A stretch of 56,149 nt of DNA from Ralstonia sp. ASV6 (GTDB taxonomy: Bacteria; Pseudomonadota; Gammaproteobacteria; Burkholderiales; Burkholderiaceae), in NCBI RefSeq assembly GCF_016429285.1, contig NZ_JAELUI010000013.1:1-56149 (forward strand), in the 5' to 3' direction. How positions within the stretch are numbered: the first letter of the stretch is position 1; every line of letters begins with the position of its first letter. Made by a program: the position numbers and the translations under genes. Under the pieces are notes generated by a model, which was given only the letters and a program-made list of their open reading frames with translations, was not told the DNA's origin and did no database searches. Of this stretch, positions 44,811-54,562 are shown in pieces.

Positions 44811-45509
44811 ATGTTGTTTTCCGCCATCGCTGTCGCACCAAATCGACGCTCGCATTGGCGCCTGCACCCGCACGCTTCGGGCGTGCTGCGCCGGCACCAC
44901 CTGCTGATCCTTGCAATCGCCATTGTCATCGGCGTCATTGCCCTGCTGCTGCCGCGCACCGGGCGCGCTGCAACGGCTGCGCCCAACGCGCAGCAGCCGG
45001 CCGCCGCCGCGTCGGGCAGTTGCCCGGCCAGCCTGAACTTCCGCGTCAAGCGGCTGCAAGACGATGCACCGCAAGACCTCTGCCAGTACGCAGGCCGCGT
45101 GGTGCTGGTGGTCAATACCGCCAGCTATTGTGGCTACACGTATCAGTACGAGGGGCTGGAAGCGCTCTACGCAAAGTACCGCGACAAGGGGCTGACGGTA
45201 CTCGGCTTCCCGTCCAACGATTTCGAGCAGGAACCCGGCAATAGCAAGCAGATCGCCGATTTTTGCTACAACACATACGGCGTGAAGTTCCCGATGTTCT
45301 CGAAGACGGCGGTGGTGGGGCCGGGAGCCTCGCCGCTCTACACGTGGTTGACTGAGCAGACGAAGCAACCGCCCAAGTGGAACTTCCACAAGTACCTGCT
45401 GGACCGCAGCGGACGCGTGGTGGCGGTGTATCCAAGCAAAGTCGAGCCAGGCGATCCGGCGCTCACCAAGCGCATCGATGCGCTATTGGCGGAACCCGTG
45501 CCGCACTGA
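44811..45509 (+). CDS. Membrane-anchored glutathione peroxidase-family protein
   Basis: 232 residues: a membrane segment at about 30-48 and Ala-rich linker, then a glutathione peroxidase domain with peroxidatic Cys107 (NTASYCGYTYQYEGLEALY) and the Trp-Asn pair KWNFHKYLLDRSGRVV (Trp190). The usual FPCNQFGGQEP loop is FPSNDFEQEP, lacking the Gln and the resolving Cys. It should face the periplasm. GGAGG precedes the ATG. Confidence 0.88.
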   Translation: MLFSAIAVAPNRRSHWRLHPHASGVLRRHHLLILAIAIVIGVIALLLPRTGRAATAAPNAQQPAAAASGSCPASLNFRVKRLQDDAPQDLCQYAGRVVLVVNTASYCGYTYQYEGLEALYAKYRDKGLTVLGFPSNDFEQEPGNSKQIADFCYNTYGVKFPMFSKTAVVGPGASPLYTWLTEQTKQPPKWNFHKYLLDRSGRVVAVYPSKVEPGDPALTKRIDALLAEPVPH

Positions 45510-45513
45510 TGAA

Positions 45514-46698
45514 TCAGGCGGCTCGCATGGTGTCCGGCACCACGCCGTAGAGGAACGCGGCCAGTTCATCGCGTCGCGCCTCAACATCGCGCTCACCCAG
45601 GTCGATCAGCTCCTGCGTGTACTCCGGCTCGAACAACAGATAGCTGGCGAACGCCGCACCGCGCGCTTCGGTGCCGCCCAACGGCTTAAGCAGCGCACGC
45701 ACCGTGCTCGGCAGACGCTGCACGTGGCGCGAGGCAATCAGCTCGATGCGCTCGGACGGCGCCATCACCAGCACTTCGATCTTGCGCCAGCCGTCGCGCG
45801 CGTCGGCAATCTCGGGGTTGCGGCTCACCATGGAGTTGATGTGCTGCAGCCGCTCGATGTCGGCTGACAGACCATCGAGAAAGATGCTCGCCAGTGCCTG
45901 CCCGGCAATCTGCGCCAATGATGGATAGCCGGAAGCCGGCACCGTGTCGTACCACCCTGGTTGCGCACGCGAGGCCGCGCCCACCACCAGAATGCGATTC
46001 GCGCCCAGGTGGATGGCCGGGCTCAGCGGCGACATCTGCCGCATCGTGCCGTCGCCAAACCACTCGTCGTTGCCCTCAAGCTGCACCGGTTCTGCCGGAA
46101 AGATGAACGGAATACTCGACGAGGCCAGCATGTGCGACACGCCGATCTGATCGGCCACCGAAATCCGTTGCGAGCGCCGCCACGGCAGTACCACGTGCGG
46201 CGACTGATAGAACGTGACATGGCGCCCCGTCGTGTACGACAACGCGGTGATGGCGAGCGCGCGCAACGCACCGGCATCGAAGGCAGCCTGGACCTGCTGG
46301 CCGTCGTGCTGGGCCGCCAACAGTTCGCGTAGCGGCGTGTTGTCGAACAGCGCGCGCGGCGTGTGCCCGGTCATCCAGCCAAACGCCAAGGCGGTCAGCC
46401 AGCGCGCGCCGCTGGCGCCCAGACGGCTGACGTCGGTGCGATAGACGCGATCGGCATGCAGGCTTGCCCACAGTTGCGTGAGCGCTTCGGTAGCCTGCGT
46501 GAAATCCTGCGCACCGCGTGCCATGCCCATGCTGTTGATGGCGCCGGCCGAGGTGCCGCAGATGACGTCAAATGGCGTGCGCGACACGCCCGGCGCATAC
46601 TCGCGCGCCAGCCCGGCAATGCCGCGCAGCACACCCACCTGATAGGCGGCGCGGGCTCCGCCGCCCATCATCAACAGCGCGGTGCAATCGACCGACAT
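45514..46698 (-). CDS. Patatin-like phospholipase
   Basis: 394 residues. The oxyanion loop is MGGGARAAYQVG (11-22), the nucleophile Ser50 lies in CGTSAG and the catalytic Asp216 in FGDGTMR, which gives a Ser-Asp dyad. No signal peptide, so probably cytoplasmic. It begins 3 nt after the phaM stop and is probably co-transcribed with it. Confidence 0.9.
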   Translation of the reverse strand: MSVDCTALLMMGGGARAAYQVGVLRGIAGLAREYAPGVSRTPFDVICGTSAGAINSMGMARGAQDFTQATEALTQLWASLHADRVYRTDVSRLGASGARWLTALAFGWMTGHTPRALFDNTPLRELLAAQHDGQQVQAAFDAGALRALAITALSYTTGRHVTFYQSPHVVLPWRRSQRISVADQIGVSHMLASSSIPFIFPAEPVQLEGNDEWFGDGTMRQMSPLSPAIHLGANRILVVGAASRAQPGWYDTVPASGYPSLAQIAGQALASIFLDGLSADIERLQHINSMVSRNPEIADARDGWRKIEVLVMAPSERIELIASRHVQRLPSTVRALLKPLGGTEARGAAFASYLLFEPEYTQELIDLGERDVEARRDELAAFLYGVVPDTMRAA

Positions 46699-46701
46699 CG
46701 A

Positions 46702-47658
46702 TCAGGGCGTATCGTTGGCCGGCTTGCGCGGCGCAGTCTTGGTCGGCGCCTTCTTGGCAGCGGTCTTGGCGGGGGCCTTCTTCGCGGCGGTTGTCTTCGT
46801 AGCCGGCCCGGCAGACTTGCCAGCGGGCGCCTTGGCTGCCGTCTTGGGCGCTGCCTTGGCTGCCGCGCGCTTCGGCGTGGCCGGTGCGGTTTTCTCTTCG
46901 ATGTCTTCCGGCGCCGAGTCGAGTCCCTCCGCACCTGGCGCGCCGCCAAACCCTGGGAAACCGCCGGGGAAACCCGGCATCAGGTTCTGCGGCATGGGCA
47001 TGGCAGCCGCGGCGGAACTGGCGATCTGGTTGAATTGTTGCTGCAGCATGTTCCACCACGGTGACGGGTCCAGCGCAGCGGCGGCCGCGCGCGCTGCAGC
47101 GTGGGCCTGGGCTTGCGCCTGCGCAGCGGACTGCGCTCGCGCCTCGGCTTCGTCATCGTCGGCGTCTTCGGCTTCGATCTCGGGCTCGTCTTCGGCTTCG
47201 ATCTCGGGCTCGTCTTCGGCTTCGATCTCGGGCTCGTCTTCGGCGGTGGGTGCGTCGGCTTCGGTCGCCTTGGTGGTGGCGGTGTGCGGCCACGCCGGCT
47301 TGGGCTCGGCGGCGGACTTGGCCGCGCTGCCCGACAGCCCGTCGAACGTGGCTTTCATTGCATCGGGCGACAGCGCCGAGCCGAACGTTTGCAATGCGAC
47401 CAGCGTGGCGCGCTGCACCTCCAGCCCCTGGATGGCCGTGCGCAGCAGGCTGGCATTCAACTGCAGCCAGCTCTCCACGGCGCGCAGATCGTGGATGCGC
47501 TTGTCGAGCTCCTCCAGGTCCATCGGCGGTGCAGCAAAATTGGCCATGTTGGGCATCCCGGCACCTGACATACCGGCCATCCCCGCCAGGCCGCCGCCCC
47601 ACAGCTTGCGCAGAAATTCAAAACCGCCTTCAGCGAAGTTGGGCATCTGGGTGAACAT
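46702..47658 (-). CDS. phaM: PhaM-like polyhydroxyalkanoate granule protein
   Basis: 318 residues. The N-terminal PhaM region (about 1-95: [51 protein letters not shown]) is followed by an acidic repeat DEPEIEAE x3 and an Ala/Lys/Pro-rich C-terminus ([16 protein letters not shown]) like histone tails. PhaM of Cupriavidus binds PHB synthase and DNA, attaching granules to the nucleoid. It is longer than the Cupriavidus protein because of the acidic insert. The patatin gene follows immediately. Confidence 0.88.
   Translation of the reverse strand: MFTQMPNFAEGGFEFLRKLWGGGLAGMAGMSGAGMPNMANFAAPPMDLEELDKRIHDLRAVESWLQLNASLLRTAIQGLEVQRATLVALQTFGSALSPDAMKATFDGLSGSAAKSAAEPKPAWPHTATTKATEADAPTAEDEPEIEAEDEPEIEAEDEPEIEAEDADDDEAEARAQSAAQAQAQAHAAARAAAAALDPSPWWNMLQQQFNQIASSAAAAMPMPQNLMPGFPGGFPGFGGAPGAEGLDSAPEDIEEKTAPATPKRAAAKAAPKTAAKAPAGKSAGPATKTTAAKKAPAKTAAKKAPTKTAPRKPANDTP
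47171..47242. repeat. 24-bp tandem repeat in phaM
   Basis: Three identical in-frame 24-bp units (47171-47194, 47195-47218, 47219-47242) encode DEPEIEAE. Their identity at DNA level points to a recent or unstable repeat. Confidence 0.95.
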
Positions 47659-47696
47659 GGTGTCTCCTACAAGATCGGTCTGGGATCGGGTGCCGC

Positions 47697-48515
47697 TCAG
47701 GCACCGTCGAACGTGGGTGGGCGCTTCTGGCGCAGGCTCGCAATACCCTCGCGCACATCGGGGCCGGCAAACCCCATGAATTCGAGCGCCAGCGAGGTAT
47801 CAAAGCTCGGCCCGGCCAGACGCAGCCAGTTGTTGAGTGCGTACTTGGTCCAGCGGATGGCTGTTTGCGAACCGGCAGCCAAACGCTCGGCAACCTCGAA
47901 CGCGCGGTTGATGAGGTCCTTCTCATCCACCGCCAGCGACACGAGGCCGATGCGCTCGGCTTCATCACCCGTCACGGATTCGCACAGCAGCAGGTAGTAC
48001 TTTGCCTTGGCCATGCCGCACAACAGCGGCCAGACAATCGCGGCGTGGTCGCCCGCCGCCACACCCAGGCGCGTGTGACCATCAACGATGCGCGCATCCT
48101 TGGCGGCAATCGAGATATCCGCCAGCAATCCAGCGACCAGCCCTGCCCCCACAGCGGGGCCATGCATGGCGCTGACGATCGGCTTGTCGCAATTGATGAG
48201 GTTGTAGACGAGGTCGCGCGCTTCATGCCAGACACGGGTGCGCACGGCAAAGTCATCGGCCATCTGCTCGACGAGGTGCAGATCCCCACCGGCAGAGAAG
48301 CCCTTGCCCTCGCCACGAATGAGTGCCACGCGCACCGAGGGCTCGGCGGACACGTCGCGCCAGATCTCGGCCAGTTCGCGGTGCAGGCTGGCATCGGCGG
48401 TGGACAGCTTGCGATTGGCCGATTGCGCGGCACCCATCACGATCTCGAGGATGGGGCCATGCTGGATGAGCGTAAGCGCCTGGTAGCGGGCGAAGCGGGG
48501 AGCGAGCGAGGTCAT
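47697..48515 (-). CDS. Enoyl-CoA hydratase/isomerase family protein
   Basis: 272 residues of the crotonase fold: [15 protein letters not shown] (about 68-82, oxyanion) and [23 protein letters not shown] (about 115-137). The second catalytic Glu position ([13 protein letters not shown]) holds a Gly-Asp, so hydratase activity is not certain. Located 40 nt upstream of phaM, which may link it with (R)- or (S)-hydroxyacyl-CoA supply. Confidence 0.88.
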   Translation of the reverse strand: MTSLAPRFARYQALTLIQHGPILEIVMGAAQSANRKLSTADASLHRELAEIWRDVSAEPSVRVALIRGEGKGFSAGGDLHLVEQMADDFAVRTRVWHEARDLVYNLINCDKPIVSAMHGPAVGAGLVAGLLADISIAAKDARIVDGHTRLGVAAGDHAAIVWPLLCGMAKAKYYLLLCESVTGDEAERIGLVSLAVDEKDLINRAFEVAERLAAGSQTAIRWTKYALNNWLRLAGPSFDTSLALEFMGFAGPDVREGIASLRQKRPPTFDGA

Positions 48516-48577
48516 GATGGGTCGGAATGTGAATCAAGCATAGCGGATGAGGCCGCGCCTGCAACGCCAGATGTGCG

Positions 48578-49759
48578 TCATGGTGACTTTGCCTCGTCAG
48601 CCAAATGCCATTCGCCACGGCGTATCTGTGCCATCACGCGGGCGCGCTGGTCCAGGCCCACATGGTCCTGCCGGCTCATATTGACGACGCCGGTGCTGGT
48701 CGGCAGATCACGCACCTGTTCCAGCGCATCGCGCAGCGCTTCACGAAAGGCTGGCGTGCCCGGCTTGGCCCGCTTGAGGGCCACCGGCACGGCGCGCTGC
48801 AGCAGCAGGCCGATGTCGCCCGTGTAGGCGGCGAAGATCGACACGGTCCGTTTGCCGAACGCGGCCTCGTAGCGGCGGGTGAAATCGAGCGCCTGCGCCT
48901 TGGCGGAATTGCTGTCGGGCAACTGCGCGGCAACCATCACCGGCCCGGTGGGCACGTAGGCACCTTCGCACTCCTTGCCGCACAGCTTGACGAACTCGTT
49001 GTTGGACACGCCGTGGTTGAAGTAGATCTTGCCGGTGTAGCCGCGTTCGGCCAGCGCACGTGCCGGCAGCGCGGCCGGCGTGCCCGAGCCGCCGATGACC
49101 ACCGCATCCGGCTTGCTTGCCAGCAGGTGCAGCACCTGGGCTGTCACGCTGTTGTCGGTGGGCGAAAAGCGCTCGGTATCGGTGATGCGAATGTGTTTGA
49201 GATCAGCAAAGCGCTGCACCTCGGTCAGGAAGGCCTCGCCCAGTGCGTTGGCAAACCCGATATAGGCGATGGTCTTCACGCCATGCGCGGCGGCGTGCTC
49301 GGCAATGAGCGACGCCATGTGCGAATCCGAATGCGGTGTCTTGAAGATCCAGCGTCGACGCGCATCCATCGGTTCGATCAGCCGGGCGGACGACGCCAGC
49401 GAGATCACCGGCGTCTTACCCTCGGCCGCCACGTCGATCATCGCCAGCGTATTGGGCGTGGTGGACGAGCCGACGATCAGGTCCACATTGGACTCGGTCA
49501 TCAGCTTGCGTGTGTTGGTGACGGCGCGCGTGGTGTCAGAGGCGTCGTCAAGCACGATCACCTCGACCTTCTCGCCTGCGATCTCGCGCGGCCACAGCGT
49601 GGTGGCGTTCTTCTCGGGAAACCCCAGCGATGCCTGCGGGCCCGTGGCGGACACCGTCACGCCGATGCGGATGTCCGCCAGCGCGGTGGAGGAAAGCAAC
49701 GCCAAACCAACCAGTCCGCCAACATATCGCCAATTCGGTCGCTGCATCGGTCGCCGCAT
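48578..49759 (-). CDS. Branched-chain amino-acid-type ABC substrate-binding protein
   Basis: 393 residues: a signal peptide (about 1-28, LLSSTALA) then a periplasmic binding fold of the LivJ type (IRIGVTVSATGPQASLG; VDLIVGSSTTPNTLA; ALGEAFLTEV; AALPARALAERGYTGKIYFNHGVSN). No permease or ATPase gene lies beside it, so it is an orphan receptor. ATG 49759 follows GGAGGAG and is preferred to the longer frame. Confidence 0.9.
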   Translation of the reverse strand: MRRPMQRPNWRYVGGLVGLALLSSTALADIRIGVTVSATGPQASLGFPEKNATTLWPREIAGEKVEVIVLDDASDTTRAVTNTRKLMTESNVDLIVGSSTTPNTLAMIDVAAEGKTPVISLASSARLIEPMDARRRWIFKTPHSDSHMASLIAEHAAAHGVKTIAYIGFANALGEAFLTEVQRFADLKHIRITDTERFSPTDNSVTAQVLHLLASKPDAVVIGGSGTPAALPARALAERGYTGKIYFNHGVSNNEFVKLCGKECEGAYVPTGPVMVAAQLPDSNSAKAQALDFTRRYEAAFGKRTVSIFAAYTGDIGLLLQRAVPVALKRAKPGTPAFREALRDALEQVRDLPTSTGVVNMSRQDHVGLDQRARVMAQIRRGEWHLADEAKSP

Positions 49760-49847
49760 GGGTGTCTCCTCCCGTGGTTTTGGGGGAAAGCGTAGCGGTT
49801 TTGCGGCGGTTTGGCGATGCGGGCACGCCCGAACGTCCAGCGCCCTC

Positions 49848-50510
49848 TCAGGCTGCCGCTGTCTGCTCCGGCACGCGCTCGCCCAGCTGGCGCAGTGCAT
49901 CGCCATAGGCTTGGGTATCCATTTCTGTGCTGGACTTGGCCAGGTAGTACGCCAGCCCAAGGCGCGACGACGTGCGGGTGAAGAGTTGGTAAAAATCGCC
50001 CAGGTCATGCAGGCGCGCGACCTTCTGCCACGGGATCACCGCCGTCTTGCCAGAAGGCACCTGCACTGACAGCGCGGCGGGCAACAACGCCCACCGATGA
50101 AGCCCTTCCAGACGCGCGACGCTGCGTCGCACCGATCGCCGGGTGATGTTCGCGACAAAGGGATCGGTGACCCGGTCGAGCCGTGCCCTGAGCCATTGCG
50201 CGATGCGCAGAATGAAGCGGACCACCGCTGCGCCACAGCGCCACCAGAGCACGCCGTAGATGAGCGCGACCACAACAAAGGGCAGCAGCGTTCCCGCAAC
50301 GCTCCCGCGGGACGGCATCGTCAGCACCACCAGCGCGGCCCCCGCAAGGGGAAAGACCAGCAGCATGAACGCCAGAAACCGCTGAAAAAACGCATCAATA
50401 CGCGCCTGCATGGCCACCTTCCTGGCGGCGATCCGCGCGATGCGCTTGGCGGTGATGCGGTCAGCCAGCGCCTGACATTGCTCGGCGCTGATCCGGAAAC
50501 GTAATTCCAT
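49848..50510 (-). CDS. YcxB-like membrane protein
   Basis: About 220 residues: an N-terminal helical part, two membrane segments (about 50-100), and a C-terminal part SVQVPSGKTAVIPWQKVARLHDLGDFYQLFT resembling the YcxB C-domain. Function unknown. Start at ATG 50510. Confidence 0.75.
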   Translation of the reverse strand: MELRFRISAEQCQALADRITAKRIARIAARKVAMQARIDAFFQRFLAFMLLVFPLAGAALVVLTMPSRGSVAGTLLPFVVVALIYGVLWWRCGAAVVRFILRIAQWLRARLDRVTDPFVANITRRSVRRSVARLEGLHRWALLPAALSVQVPSGKTAVIPWQKVARLHDLGDFYQLFTRTSSRLGLAYYLAKSSTEMDTQAYGDALRQLGERVPEQTAAA

Positions 50511-50569
50511 GGCGGTGCCCTCGACTCGGTTCGGCCGTGATTCTAGGGCCACGCACGCCGAATGAGAAT

Positions 50570-51574
50570 CTACGCAGCCAGTGCCGTCAGCCCCGCGCGC
50601 GGAAGCGCATCCTGCATCAGCGCGCGCATCGATTCCAGCACAACAGCCTGCGGCATCAGGCCGAAGTTGTACAGCGCCATGACGTGGTCGACGCCCATGT
50701 CGGACAGCCGCGCAAGCTTGTCGGCCACCGCAGCCGGTGTACCGAACAGGGACAGCCCACTCGCCAGCACGTCGTCATACGTTTGCCGGCGCGCATAGAG
50801 CCGCGTCGCAACGTACAGGTCGAACGGCAGCGCAGCGGCCTCGCGCACCGCCGCCTCCGTCGGGCCGACATGCGTGTGCAGCGCCACCGCCGCCATGCCG
50901 CGCATGTCGTGAATGCCAGTTTCTGCCAGACCGCGCCGGTAGTCGTCCATCAGCACGCGAATCTCGTCGAAGCCCTCCACCGAGGCGTAGGGCACGAACA
51001 ACATGCGCCGCCCCTGCCGGCCAATGTGGTACGCCGCCTCGCGCCGCAGGATCGCCACGTGGATCGGCACCATGGCCTGTACAGGCAGCACGTTCAGGCG
51101 CACGTCGCGCAGCGTATGGAACTGGCCCTCGTAACGCACGCGCTCGCCGGCGAGCAAACGTTCGACCAGCATCAGCGCCTCATCAAAGCGCTCGCGCTTG
51201 GTGGCCGGGTCAACGCCGTAGCCCTCGAACTCGTGCTTCAGATACCCCGAGCCCACGCCCAGCGACAGCCGCCCGCCCGAGAGCGCATCGACCATCGCGT
51301 AGTTCTCAGCCACAGTGGCCGGGTGGTGGAATGTGAGGATGGAGATGGCGGTGCCCAGCCGCAGCCGATGCGTCTGCGCGGCCAGGTGCGACAGGAAGAC
51401 CGCTGGATTGGGTACGGCGCCGTACTCGTGAAAGTGATGCTCGGCCACCCAGAAGGTGTCGTAGCCCAGCGCCTCGGCGTGGCGCGCCTGGGCGATGACG
51501 TCTGCGTAGAGTTGCGGCAGACTGCGTTGCCGGTCCGGATAGTGGTCCTGCACGGAAAAGATCGACAGCTTCAT
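50570..51574 (-). CDS. LLM-class flavin-dependent oxidoreductase
   Basis: 334 residues with the luciferase-like barrel: AEALGYDTFWVAEHHFHEYGAVPNPAVFLSHLAAQT and GGRLSLGVGSGYLKHEFEGYGVD. The family uses reduced FMN or F420 for monooxygenation. Divergent from an IclR regulator that may control it. Substrate unknown. Confidence 0.88.
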   Translation of the reverse strand: MKLSIFSVQDHYPDRQRSLPQLYADVIAQARHAEALGYDTFWVAEHHFHEYGAVPNPAVFLSHLAAQTHRLRLGTAISILTFHHPATVAENYAMVDALSGGRLSLGVGSGYLKHEFEGYGVDPATKRERFDEALMLVERLLAGERVRYEGQFHTLRDVRLNVLPVQAMVPIHVAILRREAAYHIGRQGRRMLFVPYASVEGFDEIRVLMDDYRRGLAETGIHDMRGMAAVALHTHVGPTEAAVREAAALPFDLYVATRLYARRQTYDDVLASGLSLFGTPAAVADKLARLSDMGVDHVMALYNFGLMPQAVVLESMRALMQDALPRAGLTALAA

Positions 51575-51678
51575 GGCGTCTCCAGGGTTTTCGTGTCTTT
51601 TCCAGCGCGCAGGCCGCCGCGCCGGTTGTATCTTTTTGCGTAACGCGTATCTTATAAAGCGACACCCGAGACTTCAAG

Positions 51679-52587
51679 ATGCTCCCTGAAGACACCCTGC
51701 CGATTGGCGACGCCGCCGACGAACCGCTCGCCGAAGACACGCCCCCCGAGCGCACCAGCGCCGGCATCCAGTCCGCCGAAATCGCGCTGACGGTGCTCTC
51801 GGAGATGGCGCGCACTGGCGGCGCACATGCCGTCTCGGAACTGGGCCGGCAACTCGGCATGCCGCGTGCCAAGGTGCATCGCTATCTGGTGTCGCTGGAG
51901 CGCATGGGCTTTGTCGAGCAGGACCCGGCCTCGGCGCGCTACCGGCTGGGCTCGCAGGCATTGCAGGTGGGGCTGTCAGCGCTGTCGGACGTGGACTTCG
52001 TACGCGAAGGCAGCAACATGCTGCCCAAGCTGGCCGAGCGGTTGAACGAGAGCGTATTCCTCTCGGTCTGGACCGATCGCGGCCCGGTCATCGTGCGCTG
52101 GGAAGATGGCGGCCGGCCGGTCACGGTAAATGTGCGGGTGGGTTCGGCCATGCCGCTGCTGAACTCGGCGACAGGCCAGGCGTGTGCCGCATGGATGCCC
52201 GAGATTCAGATCGTTTCGCTCATCGACCGCGAGCTGCGCGGCCCTGGCGCCGGCAAGGCCGGCCTGACCGATTGGCTGAACTGTCGCGCGCGCTGGCAAA
52301 CGGTGCGGCATGAAGGCGTGGCGCGCATTGCCGGCACGCTCATCAACGGGATCGACTCGGTGGCCGTGCCGGTGCTCGATGCGCAAGGCAAGCTGGCGGG
52401 GGCCATCACCGCGCTGGGGTTATCCAGCGTGTTCGATGCCACCCTGGAAGGGCCGGCCTCACGGCTGTTGCGCGAAGCCGGGCGGGCGCTGTCGCTGCGG
52501 CTGGGTTATCACGGTCAGGCGATGACGGCCGGTGCGGCGCAACCCAGGCGCGGGCGCCGTGCAAAGGCCGCACCTGAATCAGCGTAG
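51679..52587 (+). CDS. IclR-family regulator
   Basis: 302 residues: an N-terminal winged helix (SELGRQLGMPRAKVHRYLVSLERMGFV) and a ligand-binding domain with MLNSATGQACAAWMP and GTLINGIDSVAVPVLDAQGKLAGAITALG. Divergent from the LLM oxidoreductase, with the FAH-family gene convergent 3 nt behind. Closely related in layout to the second IclR gene at 53669. Confidence 0.92.
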   Translation: MLPEDTLPIGDAADEPLAEDTPPERTSAGIQSAEIALTVLSEMARTGGAHAVSELGRQLGMPRAKVHRYLVSLERMGFVEQDPASARYRLGSQALQVGLSALSDVDFVREGSNMLPKLAERLNESVFLSVWTDRGPVIVRWEDGGRPVTVNVRVGSAMPLLNSATGQACAAWMPEIQIVSLIDRELRGPGAGKAGLTDWLNCRARWQTVRHEGVARIAGTLINGIDSVAVPVLDAQGKLAGAITALGLSSVFDATLEGPASRLLREAGRALSLRLGYHGQAMTAGAAQPRRGRRAKAAPESA

Positions 52588-52590
52588 TGC

Positions 52591-53583
52591 TCAGCTTTGC
52601 GTGCCAGGCGCGACGACTTCCTGGTCGATCGCCCCGAAAATCGACACGCCGCTGGCGTCAAACATCTCAATCTTTACCGTATCGCCGTAGCGCATGAACT
52701 CGGTCGTGGGCGCGCCGGATTCGATGGTCTCCAGCATGCGTTTTTCGGCAATGCAGGCGTACCCCTTGCTGCGGTCCACGTTGGAAATCGTGCCCGATCC
52801 GACGATACTGCCCGCACGCACGTTGCGCGTCTTGCAGATGTGCGCGATCAACTGGCCGAAGTCGAACACCATGTCGGTGCCGCACTCGGGCTGGCCGACC
52901 TTCTTGTTGTTCCAGCGCACGGTCATCGGCAGGTGCACCTTGCGCTCGCGCCAGGCGTCGCCCAGCTCGTCGGGCGTGACGGCCACGGGCGAAAACGCGG
53001 TCGCCGGCTTGCTCTGAAAGAAGCCGAAACCCTTGGCCAGCTCCGCCGGGATCAGGTTGCGCAACGACACATCGTTGGCCAGCACGACCAGGCGGATGGC
53101 CTCCGCGGCAACCGCAGGCTCGGTGCCCATCGGCACGTCGCCGGTGATGACAGCCACCTCCGCCTCGAAGTCGATGCCGAAAGCTTCGCTGCGGCAGACG
53201 ATCGGGTCATGCGCACCAGCCAGGTCATCGGAGCCGCCCTGGTACATCAGCGGGTCGGTCCAGAACTCAGGGGGCATCTCGGCGCCGCGGGCTTTGCGCA
53301 CCAGCTCCACGTGGTTCACATAGGCGGAGCCGTCCGCCCACTGGTAGGCGCGCGGCAGTGGCGCCATGCAGTTGGCTGCGTTGAACGCGAACGGATGCCG
53401 GGCTCGCCCGGTGTTGAGCTGCTCGTACAGTTCCTGCAGTTGCGGTGCATAGAAGCCCCAGTCGTCGAGCGCGCGTTGCAGCGTCCCGGCGATGTGCGTG
53501 GCGTAGTGCGCGGTCTTCAGGTCGCGCGAGACCACGGCCAGTTGGCCGTCGCGCGAGCCATCCTTGAGGGTGGCGAGTTTCAT
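52591..53583 (-). CDS. Fumarylacetoacetate hydrolase-family protein
   Basis: 330 residues with FAH-family motifs: metal-binding EAFGIDFEAEVAVITGDVP (about 130), GSIVGSGTISN, and CIAEKRMLETIE. The N-terminal part is as in fumarylacetoacetase-like enzymes of aromatic degradation (FAHD/2-hydroxyhepta-2,4-diene-1,7-dioate type). The ATG at 53583 gives MKLATLKDGSRDGQLAVVS. Divergent from the second IclR gene. Confidence 0.88.
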   Translation of the reverse strand: MKLATLKDGSRDGQLAVVSRDLKTAHYATHIAGTLQRALDDWGFYAPQLQELYEQLNTGRARHPFAFNAANCMAPLPRAYQWADGSAYVNHVELVRKARGAEMPPEFWTDPLMYQGGSDDLAGAHDPIVCRSEAFGIDFEAEVAVITGDVPMGTEPAVAAEAIRLVVLANDVSLRNLIPAELAKGFGFFQSKPATAFSPVAVTPDELGDAWRERKVHLPMTVRWNNKKVGQPECGTDMVFDFGQLIAHICKTRNVRAGSIVGSGTISNVDRSKGYACIAEKRMLETIESGAPTTEFMRYGDTVKIEMFDASGVSIFGAIDQEVVAPGTQS

Positions 53584-53668
53584 GGGCGTCATGTGCAGAG
53601 AAAGGCTGCGCGGATGGTACACCTTGCATCGGCTAAACTGGGCCGAACCGATCCACCGCACCCGCCCC

Positions 53669-54562
53669 ATGTCCACGCTGCCCACCGACGCTGATCTCGA
53701 CCTGGAGACCGATGTTGACGGCGACATCGCGTCCGACCTCATGTCCGACGATATGCCTGCGCGCTCGGGCATCCAGTCCATCGAGGTCGGCTTCCGCCTG
53801 CTGGACGTGCTTACGCACACCAATGGCCCGATGATGCTGCGCGACCTCGCGCGCGCGGCGCCCATGAACCCTGCCAAGGCGCACCGCTACTTGGTGAGCT
53901 TCGCGCGCCTTGGACTGGTCACGCAAACACCCGAGGGCCGCTACGACCTCGGCCCGTTTGCGCTGGAAATGGGCCTGGTGAGCCTGAACCGGCAAGATCC
54001 GATGCGCCGTGCGCGCCCCGCCGCTGCAGCGCTGCGCGACGAAATCGATCACACCATCGGCCTGGCCGTATGGGGCAACCTGGGCCCGGCCATCGTGCAC
54101 TGGGAAGAGGCCAGCCACCCTGTCACGGTCAGCCTGCGCCTGGGCGATGTGATGCCGATGCTGAACTCGGCCACAGGCCGCGTGTTCGGCGCTTACCTGC
54201 CGCGCGCGCAGACGCTGCCCTTCATCCAGCGTGAGCTGGAACGCGCCGCCGCAAAGCATGACAACAGCGCGAACGACAACCCCGAACTGCCGCGCACGCT
54301 TGAGGCCTACGACGCCCTGTGCGCCGACGTGCGCGCGCACGGCGCCTCGCGCATCCACGGCGGTGTGCTGCCGGGCATCAACGCGATGTCGCTACCGGTG
54401 TTCGATGCCAACGGCCAGTTGTGCCTCGTCCTGATCGCCCTGGGCGCGCAGAGCACCTTCGACACCACGTGGAGCAGCCCGCTGGAGCGGCGCTTGCGGC
54501 AGGCCGCACAACAGCTCTCCTCTGACCTTGGATACGCTGCACCCCTTGCCTCGCAGTCCTGA
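53669..54562 (+). CDS. IclR-family regulator (second)
   Basis: 297 residues: a winged helix (LRDLARAAPMNPAKAHRYLVSFARLGLV) and an effector domain with MLNSATGRVFGAYLP and GGVLPGINAMSLPVFDANGQLCLVLIALG. It shares phrases with the IclR at 51679, so the two are paralogues. Divergent from the FAH-family gene, its likely target. Confidence 0.92.
   Translation: MSTLPTDADLDLETDVDGDIASDLMSDDMPARSGIQSIEVGFRLLDVLTHTNGPMMLRDLARAAPMNPAKAHRYLVSFARLGLVTQTPEGRYDLGPFALEMGLVSLNRQDPMRRARPAAAALRDEIDHTIGLAVWGNLGPAIVHWEEASHPVTVSLRLGDVMPMLNSATGRVFGAYLPRAQTLPFIQRELERAAAKHDNSANDNPELPRTLEAYDALCADVRAHGASRIHGGVLPGINAMSLPVFDANGQLCLVLIALGAQSTFDTTWSSPLERRLRQAAQQLSSDLGYAAPLASQS

Noticed and set aside
47171-47242. Tandem repeat as a possible mobile or CRISPR unit
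   Set aside because: Units are contiguous, in frame and code for an acidic repeat of PhaM.
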